Below are positions 1-7,107 of a DNA stretch of 9,707 bases, in pieces. Origin of the DNA: Myxococcales bacterium (lineage in GTDB: Bacteria > Myxococcota_A > Polyangia > Polyangiales > Polyangiaceae); the NCBI GenBank assembly GCA_013298325.1, contig JAAFHJ010000138.1, positions 1 to 9,707 on the forward strand, in the 5' to 3' direction. Each line of letters begins with the position of its first letter. The first letter of the stretch is position 1. The position numbers and the translations under genes are program-made. A model generated the notes under the pieces. That model ran no database searches, was not told where the DNA came from, and saw nothing but the letters and a program-made list of their open reading frames with translations.

Positions 1-474
1 CTCTGCCGCGACTCAGAATGGACGCTCGCCTGCGAAGGGCAGGAGCGCCTCCCGTACCCCTACGGCTACGCGCGCAACGCCGAGGCCTGCAACATCGACA
101 AGCCGCATCCTGCCGTCGACGAGGCGGCGCTTGGAAATCCGCACACCCGCCAGGCGGAGGCCGATCGGCTTTGGCAGGGCGTCCCGTCTGGGTCGATGGA
201 ATCGTGCGTGAGCCCCTACGGCGTCCACGACATGACCGGCAACGTCGACGAGTGGGTCATCAATGAGAGCGGCAAGCCCTACCAGTCGGGCTCAAAGGGC
301 GGCTATTGGGGCCCGGTGCGTACGCGGTGTCGACCGATGACGGTGGCCCACTACGAAAACTTCTCCTTCTACCAGCTCGGTTTTCGTTGCTGTTCAGACG
401 TCGCCAATGACGGCAAAGGGGACGCAAAGCAGCCGGCAAAAGTCGCATCGGTCCCGTCGACGAAGGCGATCTGA
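1..474 (+). CDS. Formylglycine-generating-enzyme (SUMF1/PvdO) family protein, C-terminal part
   Basis: The reading frame is open from base 1 and ends at a TGA at 472-474, so the 5' end lies outside the window. The visible 157 residues are the C-terminal half of an FGE-sulfatase domain: an SEWTLACEG segment, PYPYGY, a CN pair, YGVHDMTGNVDEWV, GGYWGPVRTRC and LGFRCCSD, followed by a short Lys/Ala-rich tail. Members of this fold oxidise a sulfatase cysteine to formylglycine, or act as PvdO- or EgtB-like enzymes; many bacterial copies, often in exported or kinase-linked proteins, have no known substrate. Of the two copper-ligand cysteines of true FGE (pattern W-x-C-x4-C), the first position is Pro and only the second is Cys, so classical sulfatase activation is doubtful. 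No sulfatase gene is visible nearby. The extra cysteines (CRDSEW, CEG, ACN, ESCV, CCSD) may form disulfides in an exported protein (inference). The family call is firm and the function is open. Confidence 0.88.
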   Translation, partial: LCRDSEWTLACEGQERLPYPYGYARNAEACNIDKPHPAVDEAALGNPHTRQAEADRLWQGVPSGSMESCVSPYGVHDMTGNVDEWVINESGKPYQSGSKGGYWGPVRTRCRPMTVAHYENFSFYQLGFRCCSDVANDGKGDAKQPAKVASVPSTKAI

Positions 475-491
475 ACGTCCAACAAGGTGAC

Positions 492-535
492 AAAGAAAGC
501 CCCGGAGTATCTCGCGATGCTTCGGGGCTTTCTTT
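492..535. terminator. Bidirectional intrinsic terminator
   Basis: A perfect 13-base inverted repeat has its left arm at 492-504 and its right arm at 523-535. Further pairing inward, including G-U pairs in the plus-strand RNA, leaves a four-base loop at 512-515. The arms begin and end in AAAGAAAG and CTTTCTTT, so transcripts from either side end in a U-rich stretch. It lies 17 bases after the stop of the formylglycine-enzyme-like gene and 16 bases beyond the stop of the opposing small exported-protein gene, which is the right place to end both convergent transcripts. Confidence 0.9.
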
Positions 536-551
536 CTGGGGAACTCTGTAG

Positions 552-1058
552 CTACTGAGGGCTTTCGGCGTCCGTACCGGCGTCTTTCAAAACCTTTTTA
601 GGGGTTTGCACCGACTCACCGAAGTCTGCGCGGAGCTTCTTCTGGAGGTCGTTGGCGAGGACCTGCTCATGGTAGCTCGGCATTTGGGGCAGGTTGATCA
701 CGACCTTCACCGGCGAATCCTCCTTCGCACCGTGGAGAATCTCAATCGAGCCTGGAGTCCCCTTCTTGCCACTCTCTGAAGAGGTGTATTCGAAGAGCAG
801 ATAGCCGCCCGCCTCGTCTTTTTCGGTAAGCTTGAAGCCGCGATCGACGCGGATCATTCGAAGCGCCGCATTCCACGTGTTGGCGTAGCCGTAGGAAGAA
901 TCAAAGCTACTTTTTGCGAGCGCAACCTCTTCGGTTGCCGGCGAAAGTGCGAGCCCCGTGAAGCCGGCGCCGGTGAGAACGGCGACAAGAACGCTACGGC
1001 GAAGCCAGGGGTGCATGGCGCGAGGAGTACGGTGGTCGGCGGCGGAGGGCAAATTCAC
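552..1058 (-). CDS. Small exported protein of unknown function, coupled to the flippase-like gene
   Basis: I do not recognise this 168-residue protein. The start is a GTG that overlaps the stop of the upstream membrane-protein gene in a GTGA, so the two are probably translationally coupled. An ATG at 1016 (residue 15) would give a tidier signal peptide. From there the chain reads a short WLRR n-region, a hydrophobic stretch (residues about 22-39) and an ALA/KS site at about 46-49, so it is probably a Sec-exported protein. No lipobox cysteine is present. The mature part has a W-x-A-A-L helix, a GFKLTEKDEAGGYLLFEY segment, a charged loop, a VKVVINLP strand and a Lys/Leu helix. This alpha-beta pattern loosely recalls BamC-like or other small periplasmic domains, but that is a guess. 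The tail is polar and Lys/Asp-rich. A bidirectional terminator follows the gene. Confidence 0.8.
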   Translation of the reverse strand: MNLPSAADHRTPRAMHPWLRRSVLVAVLTGAGFTGLALSPATEEVALAKSSFDSSYGYANTWNAALRMIRVDRGFKLTEKDEAGGYLLFEYTSSESGKKGTPGSIEILHGAKEDSPVKVVINLPQMPSYHEQVLANDLQKKLRADFGESVQTPKKVLKDAGTDAESPQ

Positions 1059-2239
1059 GCCGCTTCGACGGTCGCCGGGCCGGAATCTTCGGACCTTTTG
1101 AGGGAAGCCATCGCTTCGCGATCAAAGAGGCAACCTAGCGCCGCGAGAATCGTCCACGCGAACTGGATGACGTAGAGCAAGAAGGTGAAGACGGCGCCGT
1201 TCGACTTCACGATGTCTTCGGGGAAGTACAAGGTCATTCCGCAAAAGATGCCGACCTGAAATACGCCAAGCATTCCCGGCGGCCCGGGAATCAAAATGGC
1301 CGCGCCGAGCATCCCCATCAGGGCGAAGCACTCGCCGAGCGTGATCGAGGCGCCGCCTTCGTGGACGATGCCACAGCCCCACGCGAGGACCCACATGCCG
1401 CAAGCGTTTACGAGCCAGTAGAGGCCCGTTTCAAGCAGGAAGGGGCCCGCGTCTCGGCCGCGGCCGAGAAAGTGAAGTCCATCCGCGAGCTTCGATGCAG
1501 TGTCGGCGAGCTTCTGCGCGAGCTTCTGGGAGACGATCCCAAAGACGGCGAGCGTCGCGCGGCGGGCGAAGTTGCGCGCAAAGTAGAAGACGGCGATCGT
1601 GCCGAAGGCGCCCGTGAAGAGGGCGAACATCCCCATGGCGCTGCGACGAACGAGCGACGTCGGCACCGACGGGAGGCCAACAACGTGTTCGGGGAGCGGT
1701 GAAATCGTCGGAATGAGGAAGAGAGAAAGTCCCAAGATGGCCGAGAGGACCAATCCGTCGACGATTCGCTCCGCCACGACCGTACCGAGGGCGGCAGTTG
1801 CGGAGATTTTCCCTTTGTCGCGAATCATCATCGGACGAATGAACTCGCCGAGCCGGAACGGAAGAACCAGGATTGCTGCGAAGCTAATCCAAGAGACCGT
1901 GATGATGCGGCGGTAGGGAATCTCCGCCGAAGACCGAAGCAGAAACCGCCAACGCGACGCGCGGAAGAGGCTCATCACGGCGAGGAAGAGCACGTAGACC
2001 GGCACCGTCCACCAATGGGGGACTTTCGCGAAGGCGCTCGCGGGCGGTACGAGCGACATGTCTTGCTTTTTGAGCGCCCAGAGCATGCATGCGGTCATCA
2101 CCGCCGAAGCGATGAATTTCGGCGCGTTACGACGGAAAAACCCGGGATGCGCTCCTGCGAGCGGCGCCATCGAGTCGGCACCGTGCGAGGTCGTCTGGGC
2201 GTGCGGCATATCGAGAGGCTCTTCCACGGGCGGCGTCAT
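1055..2239 (-). CDS. Flippase-like integral membrane protein, LPG_synthase_TM / UPF0104 family
   Basis: This 394-residue protein starts at an ATG (2237-2239) and has about eight hydrophobic segments, near residues 42-57, 77-94, 113-128, 160-178, 203-222, 271-292, 303-320 and 350-370. Family signatures are visible: RASRWRFLL (93-101), LPFRLGEFIRPMMI (126-139), VVAERIVDGL (154-163) and IPGPPGMLGVFQVG (317-330). The same fold forms the membrane half of MprF, the lysylphosphatidylglycerol synthase and flippase, and also occurs in YbhN/AglD-type proteins. The aminoacyl-transferase domain of MprF is absent, so a lysyl-PG synthase name would be misleading; movement of a lipid or lipid-linked sugar across the membrane is the likelier role (inference). 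The first 35 residues are polar and cytosolic-looking, and Met11 or Met24 are other possible starts. It is first of two genes, sharing a GTGA with the exported protein, and a terminator lies upstream, so it probably has its own promoter. Confidence 0.87.
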   Translation of the reverse strand: MTPPVEEPLDMPHAQTTSHGADSMAPLAGAHPGFFRRNAPKFIASAVMTACMLWALKKQDMSLVPPASAFAKVPHWWTVPVYVLFLAVMSLFRASRWRFLLRSSAEIPYRRIITVSWISFAAILVLPFRLGEFIRPMMIRDKGKISATAALGTVVAERIVDGLVLSAILGLSLFLIPTISPLPEHVVGLPSVPTSLVRRSAMGMFALFTGAFGTIAVFYFARNFARRATLAVFGIVSQKLAQKLADTASKLADGLHFLGRGRDAGPFLLETGLYWLVNACGMWVLAWGCGIVHEGGASITLGECFALMGMLGAAILIPGPPGMLGVFQVGIFCGMTLYFPEDIVKSNGAVFTFLLYVIQFAWTILAALGCLFDREAMASLKRSEDSGPATVEAA

Positions 2240-2282
2240 ACCACGCTTTTTGCAGGGCGCGAGGCGTCGCTAGACAGACACG

Positions 2283-2315
2283 CAAAAGCGGGTCGCCCCC
2301 GAAGGATCGACCCGC
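2283..2315 (-). terminator. Intrinsic terminator after the nucleotide-sugar dehydrogenase gene
   Basis: An 8-base GC-rich perfect inverted repeat (2288-2295 and 2308-2315) encloses a 12-base loop. Read on the minus strand, the stem is followed at once by TTTTGCG, a short U tract. It lies 26 bases beyond the dehydrogenase stop and upstream of the flippase-like gene, so it separates the two minus-strand units. The U run is short, so termination may be partial. Confidence 0.65.
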
Positions 2316-2341
2316 CAATGCAGACGAAAGTTACGGAGCCG

Positions 2342-3619
2342 CTAGAGCGACCAGTAGCGGATCCCGCGGGTTTCGATGGCCGGCGAGAACGCGCTTTTCA
2401 CATCCATGAAAATTCCGCCGTCGCGGATCATTGACGTCAGCTTCTCGACGCCCATATCGAGGTAGTTCTTGTGGCTGACCGCGAAAATGACGGCGTCCAG
2501 TTCTTTGAATTGCTCAAGGGACGCGAGTTCAAACCCGTATTCGTGAACCGCTTCGGGACCATTCGCGAGCGGATCGTGGATGATCGCGTCGATGCCGAAG
2601 TCCTTAAGTTCCTTAAGAATATCGGGTACCTTGCTGTTTCGAAGGTCGTTGCAGTCTTCTTTGAACGTGAGGCCGAGGACGCCAACTTTGGCGTTCTTGA
2701 CGGGGCGGTCGGCGTTCACCAGCAACTTCACGAGCCGCTGCGCGAGGAAGGAGGCGACGTTGTTGTTGATCCGTCGACCGGCAAGAATCACCTCGGGCTG
2801 GTAGCCGAGTTCTTGGGCCTTCATCGTCAGGTAGTAGGGGTCGACGCCGATGCAGTGCCCGCCGACGAGGCCGGGGCGGAAGGGAAGGAAGTTCCACTTC
2901 GTCCGAGCGGCGCGGAGCACGTCGGCGGTGCGGATGCCCATCCGGTCGAAGATCAGTGCGAGCTCATTCATCAGAGCGATGTTGATGTCGCGCTGGGTAT
3001 TCTCGATGACCTTCGCCGCTTCGGCGACCTTGATGCTCTCCGCCTTGTGGACGCCCGCGTCGACGATGGCCCCGTAAGCGGCCGCCACGCGTTCAAGGGT
3101 TGCCGCATCTTCGCCGGAAACAACCTTCGTAATCTTTTCGAGGGTATGTTCTTTGTCGCCGGGATTGATGCGCTCCGGCGAATAGCCGAGGAAGAAGTCA
3201 ACGCCGCGCTTAAGGCCGCTCAACTTTTCGAGAATCGGACCGCAAACTTCTTCCGTTACGCCCGGATATACCGTCGATTCGTAGACAACGACGGCCCCCT
3301 TCGTCAGAACTTTTGCGACCGTTTCCGAGGCCTTCACGACGGGCGTCAAATCGGGAACATTGTTCTCGTCGACCGGCGTCGGGACGGCGACCACGAAGAA
3401 CGTCGAGCCCTTCATGTCTTCGATCGTTGCGGTGATCGCGATCGGGTTCGCCTTGAGTTCGTCCTCCGAAATCTCGTGATTCCGATCGTAGCCGCGCTTC
3501 AGCTCGGCGACTTTCTCCTGGTGAATGTCGAAACCGACCGTGCCCGGAAATTTGCGCGCAAATGCGAGCGCAACGGGGAGACCGACGTACCCGAGACCGA
3601 TGACGCTGACTCGTTCCAC
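2342..3619 (-). CDS. tviB: Nucleotide-sugar dehydrogenase, TviB/WbpO-type (UDP-N-acetylhexosamine 6-dehydrogenase)
   Basis: The enzyme oxidises C6 of a UDP-sugar to a carboxylate with two NAD+, supplying uronic acids for acidic polysaccharides in the cytoplasm. With the GTG start at 3617-3619 it is 425 residues, normal for the family. In order: the NAD-binding GLGYVG (8-13) and GFDI (29-32), VAVPTPVDE (77-85), ESTVYPGVTEE (114-124), GYSPERINPGD (145-155), the conserved Lys in EAAKVIENTQRD (200-211), the catalytic Cys256 in GGHCIGVDPYYL (253-264), and the C-terminal GLTFKEDCNDLRNSK (316-330). The KVIENTQRDINIALMNE and KWNFLPFRPGLVGGHC segments match TviB/WbpA/WbpO-type enzymes acting on UDP-GlcNAc or UDP-GalNAc rather than UDP-glucose dehydrogenases; the exact substrate is not shown. 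An upstream TTG (3646) would add nine residues, but the GTG has an AGAGGT ribosome site (3626-3631) six bases ahead and gives the usual N-terminus. The phosphatase gene precedes it. Confidence 0.93.
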   Translation of the reverse strand: MERVSVIGLGYVGLPVALAFARKFPGTVGFDIHQEKVAELKRGYDRNHEISEDELKANPIAITATIEDMKGSTFFVVAVPTPVDENNVPDLTPVVKASETVAKVLTKGAVVVYESTVYPGVTEEVCGPILEKLSGLKRGVDFFLGYSPERINPGDKEHTLEKITKVVSGEDAATLERVAAAYGAIVDAGVHKAESIKVAEAAKVIENTQRDINIALMNELALIFDRMGIRTADVLRAARTKWNFLPFRPGLVGGHCIGVDPYYLTMKAQELGYQPEVILAGRRINNNVASFLAQRLVKLLVNADRPVKNAKVGVLGLTFKEDCNDLRNSKVPDILKELKDFGIDAIIHDPLANGPEAVHEYGFELASLEQFKELDAVIFAVSHKNYLDMGVEKLTSMIRDGGIFMDVKSAFSPAIETRGIRYWSL

Positions 3620-3625
3620 GGAATG

Positions 3626-3631
3626 ACCTCT
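3626..3631 (-). promoter_or_regulatory. Ribosome binding site that decides the dehydrogenase start
   Basis: On the minus strand AGAGGT lies six bases ahead of the GTG at 3619. It is downstream of the TTG at 3646, so it supports the shorter GTG-initiated protein. Confidence 0.65.
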
Positions 3632-3636
3632 GGCTG

Positions 3637-3654
3637 CGGACCTCAAACGGTCCG
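3637..3654 (-). promoter_or_regulatory. Hairpin just upstream of the dehydrogenase ribosome site
   Basis: A perfect 6-base inverted repeat (3637-3642 and 3649-3654) has a 6-base loop and ends five bases before the AGAGGT ribosome site. In the minus-strand RNA it would form a small GC-rich stem in the leader. It could affect ribosome access or protect the RNA end, but with a stem this short chance cannot be excluded. The alternative TTG start lies inside its loop. Confidence 0.35.
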
Positions 3655-3710
3655 GGGAAAGCGAAGACCCGAAGCACCGCCTCGAACCCCGTCATGGAGT
3701 CGTTGCGGCG

Positions 3711-3739
3711 GCCGCCCGGAAGGGTTTGTTTCGGGCGGC
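3711..3739 (-). promoter_or_regulatory. GC-rich hairpin in the phosphatase-dehydrogenase gap
   Basis: A perfect 8-base all-GC inverted repeat (3711-3718 and 3732-3739) has a 13-base loop and sits in the 168-base gap between the phosphatase stop and the dehydrogenase start. No U tract follows the stem on either strand, so it does not look like a simple terminator. It may be an RNA-stability or processing element, or part of an attenuated leader (inference). No clear promoter is seen in the gap. Confidence 0.4.
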
Positions 3740-3787
3740 AGAGATTACATTCGAAGCGGCAGGCGAAGGGGGAGAACTTCTCCAAAT

Positions 3788-4543
3788 TCAGCCGGCGACA
3801 AGAATGCGTCGCGGCCCGTCGACGAAGAGCCTCCGTGCCTCGCCGGCGCCGACCGCGGCGACCAAGGCCTCGAAAGCCTTGGCACATTCGTCGAGGTCGG
3901 CCGGGCGGTGCGCGTCGGTGCAGGCTGCTTCGTAGGCTTCGTCCTCAAGAAGCTTGCGGGCGGCCTTTTCGGCGGCAGCACCGTACTTCCCGACGAGGGC
4001 GCACACGTCCAGCAGGAGATAGGCGCCGTTGTCGAGGAGCGGGTCGAGAACGCTGTCGTTCTCCCACACCGGACGGTAGCGCTCCGGGTGGGCGACCGTC
4101 ATCCGCAAACCTTTGCGCCCCAAATCGACGAGTCGATGATCGAGGCGAACGGGGAAACCCTGCGTCGAAAACTCGACCAAAATCGAGCGTTTGGCGCGAG
4201 GGTTCGCCGGGGCATCGGCGGGGCGCGGGTAGGGGACCGCCTCCCCGGCGAGGAGTCTCCCGTAAACCGTGTCGTCAAAGAAGTGCTCGCTGGCGAGCTG
4301 GGTCGCCGGAACGTCGCTCGGGAGCGCCGCGACCACCGCTGCATAGGCGGCCTCGATGCGGGACTTGTCGTTTTCGAACATGCCCGGTCGCATGTGCGGC
4401 GTCGCTGTAGAGAGGGCGAAGCCGAGCGCCTTCATGGCACGCAGCATCGCCACCCCCTCGTCGACCGTCCGCGCGCCATCATCGATCCCCGGTACCCAGT
4501 GGGCGTGAAGATCGATGAGGCCGCCTCCGAGCACGCCGGCCAT
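3788..4543 (-). CDS. PHP-family tyrosine-protein phosphatase (CpsB/YwqE/Wzb-like)
   Basis: The 251-residue protein matches the manganese-dependent PHP phosphotyrosine phosphatases that dephosphorylate bacterial tyrosine kinases and their targets in capsule and exopolysaccharide synthesis. The metal-ligand motifs are all visible: DLHAHWVPGIDDGA (11-24), ATPHMRPGMFEND (47-59), a SEHFFDD segment (85-91), LVEF with its Glu (122-125), AHPERYRP (151-158) and TDAH (209-212). Length is normal and there is no signal peptide, so it is cytosolic. I chose the ATG at 4541-4543; a TTG two codons earlier overlaps the phosphorylase stop as TTGA. Only two bases separate the phosphorylase stop and this ATG, so the two are surely co-transcribed. 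The dehydrogenase gene lies downstream. In Bacillus subtilis the related YwqE acts on a kinase that phosphorylates a UDP-sugar dehydrogenase, so the adjacency suggests a similar control (inference). No cognate kinase gene is in the window. A histidinol phosphatase is a less likely alternative because the N-terminal motif is CpsB-type. Confidence 0.88.
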   Translation of the reverse strand: MAGVLGGGLIDLHAHWVPGIDDGARTVDEGVAMLRAMKALGFALSTATPHMRPGMFENDKSRIEAAYAAVVAALPSDVPATQLASEHFFDDTVYGRLLAGEAVPYPRPADAPANPRAKRSILVEFSTQGFPVRLDHRLVDLGRKGLRMTVAHPERYRPVWENDSVLDPLLDNGAYLLLDVCALVGKYGAAAEKAARKLLEDEAYEAACTDAHRPADLDECAKAFEALVAAVGAGEARRLFVDGPRRILVAG

Positions 4544-4545
4544 CG

Positions 4546-7107
4546 TCAACCCCAGCGAACCAGCGGCATTTCGCGGGGTTGCGCGAACAGCTCGTTGGTC
4601 GGGACGACGCGGACGCCGAACGCATGGCTCCCGCTCTCTTTCGTCGGGATGGCGCCGGCGAATTTCGCGACGGCCCCTTCCGCGCTCACGAAGGCGAGCC
4701 GCAAGCTCTCCCCGCGGACGACTCCAAGGCTACCGTCCGTGGGACCGAAGTAGACTTCGACAGCGATATCGGTCGCTTGCAAGGGACCGAGCGTGATCGT
4801 CGCTTCAATCGGGAGCGTCTGTCCGTAGGGGAGTTCGGTCTTCGCGCCGACCTTCACGTCGGTCACGCGGACCTGGCCCCAGCCGCCCTCCACACGCGCA
4901 TGCCAGCCCGCGAATTCCTTCGCCGCCGCGAAGTCGTTGTCGACCATCGCGGTCGCCTTGCGGAGCGACGGAACGTAGAAGCGCTCCGTGTACTCGCGAA
5001 CCATGCGCGCCGTGTTGAACGCCGGCGAGAGGTGCTGGATGGCGCTCTTCATCTTCCGGACCCACCCGCGCGGGAGCTGGTGATTTTCGGAACGATCGTA
5101 GAAAAGCGGAACGATTTCGCTTTCAAGCAAGTGGTAAAGCGCCTCCGCTTCACGACGATCGCCGTCCTCGTCGGCGCTGTTTTCACCGGTACCAATCGCC
5201 CAACCGACCGGCCAACCGAAGGTATCCCACGCCTCCGCCCACCAGCCGTCGAGCACGCTCACGTTAAGAGCGCCGTTCGCCGCCGCCTTCATTCCGCTCG
5301 TTCCCGACGCCTCCATGGGGCGGCGCGGCGTGTTGAGCCAGACGTCGACGCCCGACACGAGGGCGCGGGCAATCCGCATGTCGTAATCTTCGACGAACAC
5401 GACACGCCCCTGAAGGCCGGCTTCGCGGCTCGCCTTCACGATGGTGCGAATGAGTTCCTTGCCGCCTTTGTCCTGCGGGTGAGCTTTTCCGGCAAACACC
5501 AACTGAACGGGGCGCTTGCTGTCGCCGAGGAGCTTCTTCACGCGCTCCAAGTCGCTGAAAAGAAGGGCTGCTCGCTTGTAGGTCGCGAAGCGACGCGCGA
5601 AACCAATCGTGAGAGTATTCGGATCGAGGACCTCATCAAAGGCCTCAAGGTCGCCACGGCTCGCGCCGCGACGCTCGCCCGCTTGGCGGAGACGCTTGCG
5701 GCACAATGCGATCAGACGGTGACGACGATGGGTGTGGGCCGCCCAAAGTTCGGCATCCGGGATGTCGTTCGTGCGCTCCCAGAGCTTCACATCGTCGCTC
5801 TGCTCCCGCCAGCGCGGGCCGAGGTAACGATTGTAGAGTGCACTCATGTCGTCGGAGACCCACGTCGGGACGTGGACGCCGTTCGTGACCGACTCCGCAG
5901 GCACTTCGTGGACCGGGAATTCGGGCCAAAGATCCCGGTACATTTCCTTGCTGACGTCGCCATGGAGTGCGCTTACGCCGTTGAAATGCGCGGCGTTCTT
6001 GATGGCGAGGATCGGCATCGAGAACCCGGCCGTCGCGTCGTTCGGGTCGACACGACCGAGGCGGAGAAGGTCCTCTTCCGAGAGGCCGAGGGCGGCGCGG
6101 TGGGGCTCGAGGTAACGACGGACGACGTTGCGTTCGAAGACGTCGTTGCCGGCCGGAACCGGCGTGTGGGTCGTGAAGACGTTGCCGGCCGCGCACGCGA
6201 GCTGACCGACGGAGAACGACACGCCGTGCTCGGTCATCGCCCGGCGGATGCGCTCCAGGGCCAGGAAGGCCGAGTGCCCTTCGTTCATGTGGCAGACGGT
6301 CGGCGAGTGGCCGACGCCGGCGAGCGCATGAATGCCGCCGATGCCGAGCATGACCTCTTGCCGGACGCGGAATTCCTTGTCGCCACCGTAAAGGGGGCCG
6401 GTGATCGAGCGGTCGTCGGGCCGGTTGACCTCAAGATTTGCATCGAGCAAATAGAGAGGAATTCTGCCAACTTGAACCTTCCACAGCTGAGCGACAACGT
6501 CGCCATGCGGGTAGCGGACCTTGATCAGGAGACGTTCCCCGTCGGCGCCGAACACCGGCTGGACCGGCAGGCGATTCCAGTCGTTGAGCGGGTAGCGCTC
6601 CTCCTGCCAGCCGTCGGCGGAAAGCGCCTGGCGGAAATAGCCCTCCGCGTAGGCGAGGCCAATTGCGTAGAGGGGCAGGCCGAGGTCGCTCGCCGTCTTG
6701 AGGTGGTCGCCGGCGAGAACGCCGAGGCCGCCCGAATAGATCGGGAGCGACTCGTGAAGGCCGTACTCCATTGAGAAATATGCGACCGATTTGTTCGCCA
6801 AATCCGGGAATTTACGCTCAAACCACCCCTTGCCGTTCATGTAGGCGCGGAGCTTCCCGATGGCGTCTTCGAGATGGCTCGTGAAGGCGTCGTCGACCGC
6901 GAGTTCTTCGAGGCGCTTCTGGGGCACGCGCGCGAGGAGCTCGACGGGATTTCCGTGAACTTCCTCCCAAAGATCCGGATCGATGCGCACGAAGAGTTCG
7001 TGGGCCTCCGGGTTCCAAGACCACCAGAGGTTGTAGGCGAGCTCACGGAGGGGCTCGAGGACGGCGGGGAGGTTCGGGACGACGTGGTAGCGTCGGAGCG
7101 TCGGCAT
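4546..7107 (-). CDS. glgP: Alpha-glucan (glycogen/maltodextrin) phosphorylase, GT35
   Basis: The enzyme splits alpha-1,4-glucans with phosphate to give glucose-1-phosphate, using pyridoxal phosphate, in the cytoplasm. It is the bacterial form with an N-terminal DUF3417 region (LRELAYNLWWSWNPEAHELF, about residues 20-39). Further on come VAYFSMEYGLHESLPIYSGG (108-127), HMNEGHSAF (273-281), TTHTPVPAGND (312-322), SVTNGVHVPTW (406-416), GFARRFATYKRA (502-513), and the cofactor site EASGTSGMKAAANG (599-612) whose Lys607 holds pyridoxal phosphate. A beta-rich extension of about 110 residues ends the protein. I chose the ATG at 7105-7107 (853 residues), where family N-termini begin; the ATG at 7155 would add 16 residues without family support and overlap the divergent gene. 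No strong ribosome site is seen. It heads a minus-strand group with the phosphatase and dehydrogenase, and could feed glucose-1-phosphate toward nucleotide sugars (inference). Confidence 0.95.
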   Translation of the reverse strand: MPTLRRYHVVPNLPAVLEPLRELAYNLWWSWNPEAHELFVRIDPDLWEEVHGNPVELLARVPQKRLEELAVDDAFTSHLEDAIGKLRAYMNGKGWFERKFPDLANKSVAYFSMEYGLHESLPIYSGGLGVLAGDHLKTASDLGLPLYAIGLAYAEGYFRQALSADGWQEERYPLNDWNRLPVQPVFGADGERLLIKVRYPHGDVVAQLWKVQVGRIPLYLLDANLEVNRPDDRSITGPLYGGDKEFRVRQEVMLGIGGIHALAGVGHSPTVCHMNEGHSAFLALERIRRAMTEHGVSFSVGQLACAAGNVFTTHTPVPAGNDVFERNVVRRYLEPHRAALGLSEEDLLRLGRVDPNDATAGFSMPILAIKNAAHFNGVSALHGDVSKEMYRDLWPEFPVHEVPAESVTNGVHVPTWVSDDMSALYNRYLGPRWREQSDDVKLWERTNDIPDAELWAAHTHRRHRLIALCRKRLRQAGERRGASRGDLEAFDEVLDPNTLTIGFARRFATYKRAALLFSDLERVKKLLGDSKRPVQLVFAGKAHPQDKGGKELIRTIVKASREAGLQGRVVFVEDYDMRIARALVSGVDVWLNTPRRPMEASGTSGMKAAANGALNVSVLDGWWAEAWDTFGWPVGWAIGTGENSADEDGDRREAEALYHLLESEIVPLFYDRSENHQLPRGWVRKMKSAIQHLSPAFNTARMVREYTERFYVPSLRKATAMVDNDFAAAKEFAGWHARVEGGWGQVRVTDVKVGAKTELPYGQTLPIEATITLGPLQATDIAVEVYFGPTDGSLGVVRGESLRLAFVSAEGAVAKFAGAIPTKESGSHAFGVRVVPTNELFAQPREMPLVRWG

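Noticed and set aside
1055..2239. Naming the membrane protein a lysylphosphatidylglycerol synthase (MprF)
   Set aside because: Only the membrane flippase-like domain is present; the C-terminal aminoacyl-transferase domain of MprF is missing.
3617..3646. TTG at 3646 as the dehydrogenase start
   Set aside because: The GTG at 3619 has a well-spaced AGAGGT and gives the standard N-terminus directly ahead of the GLGYVG motif; the TTG lies within a hairpin loop and has no ribosome site.
3771..3783. Short palindrome GGAGAA-C-TTCTCC at the end of the phosphatase gene
   Set aside because: It has a one-base centre so cannot form a useful hairpin, and nothing else supports an operator there.
2471..4753. 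A 760-codon plus-strand open frame antisense to the dehydrogenase and phosphatase genes
   Set aside because: It is a shadow of GC-rich coding sequence. It crosses two well-supported genes and their gap, its product is Arg/Val/Asp-rich with no recognisable domain, and the minus-strand proteins have full family motifs.
4579..6774. A 731-codon plus-strand open frame antisense to the glucan phosphorylase gene
   Set aside because: The phosphorylase reading is certain from its cofactor and substrate motifs. The antisense product has no motif and the composition expected of a complementary frame.
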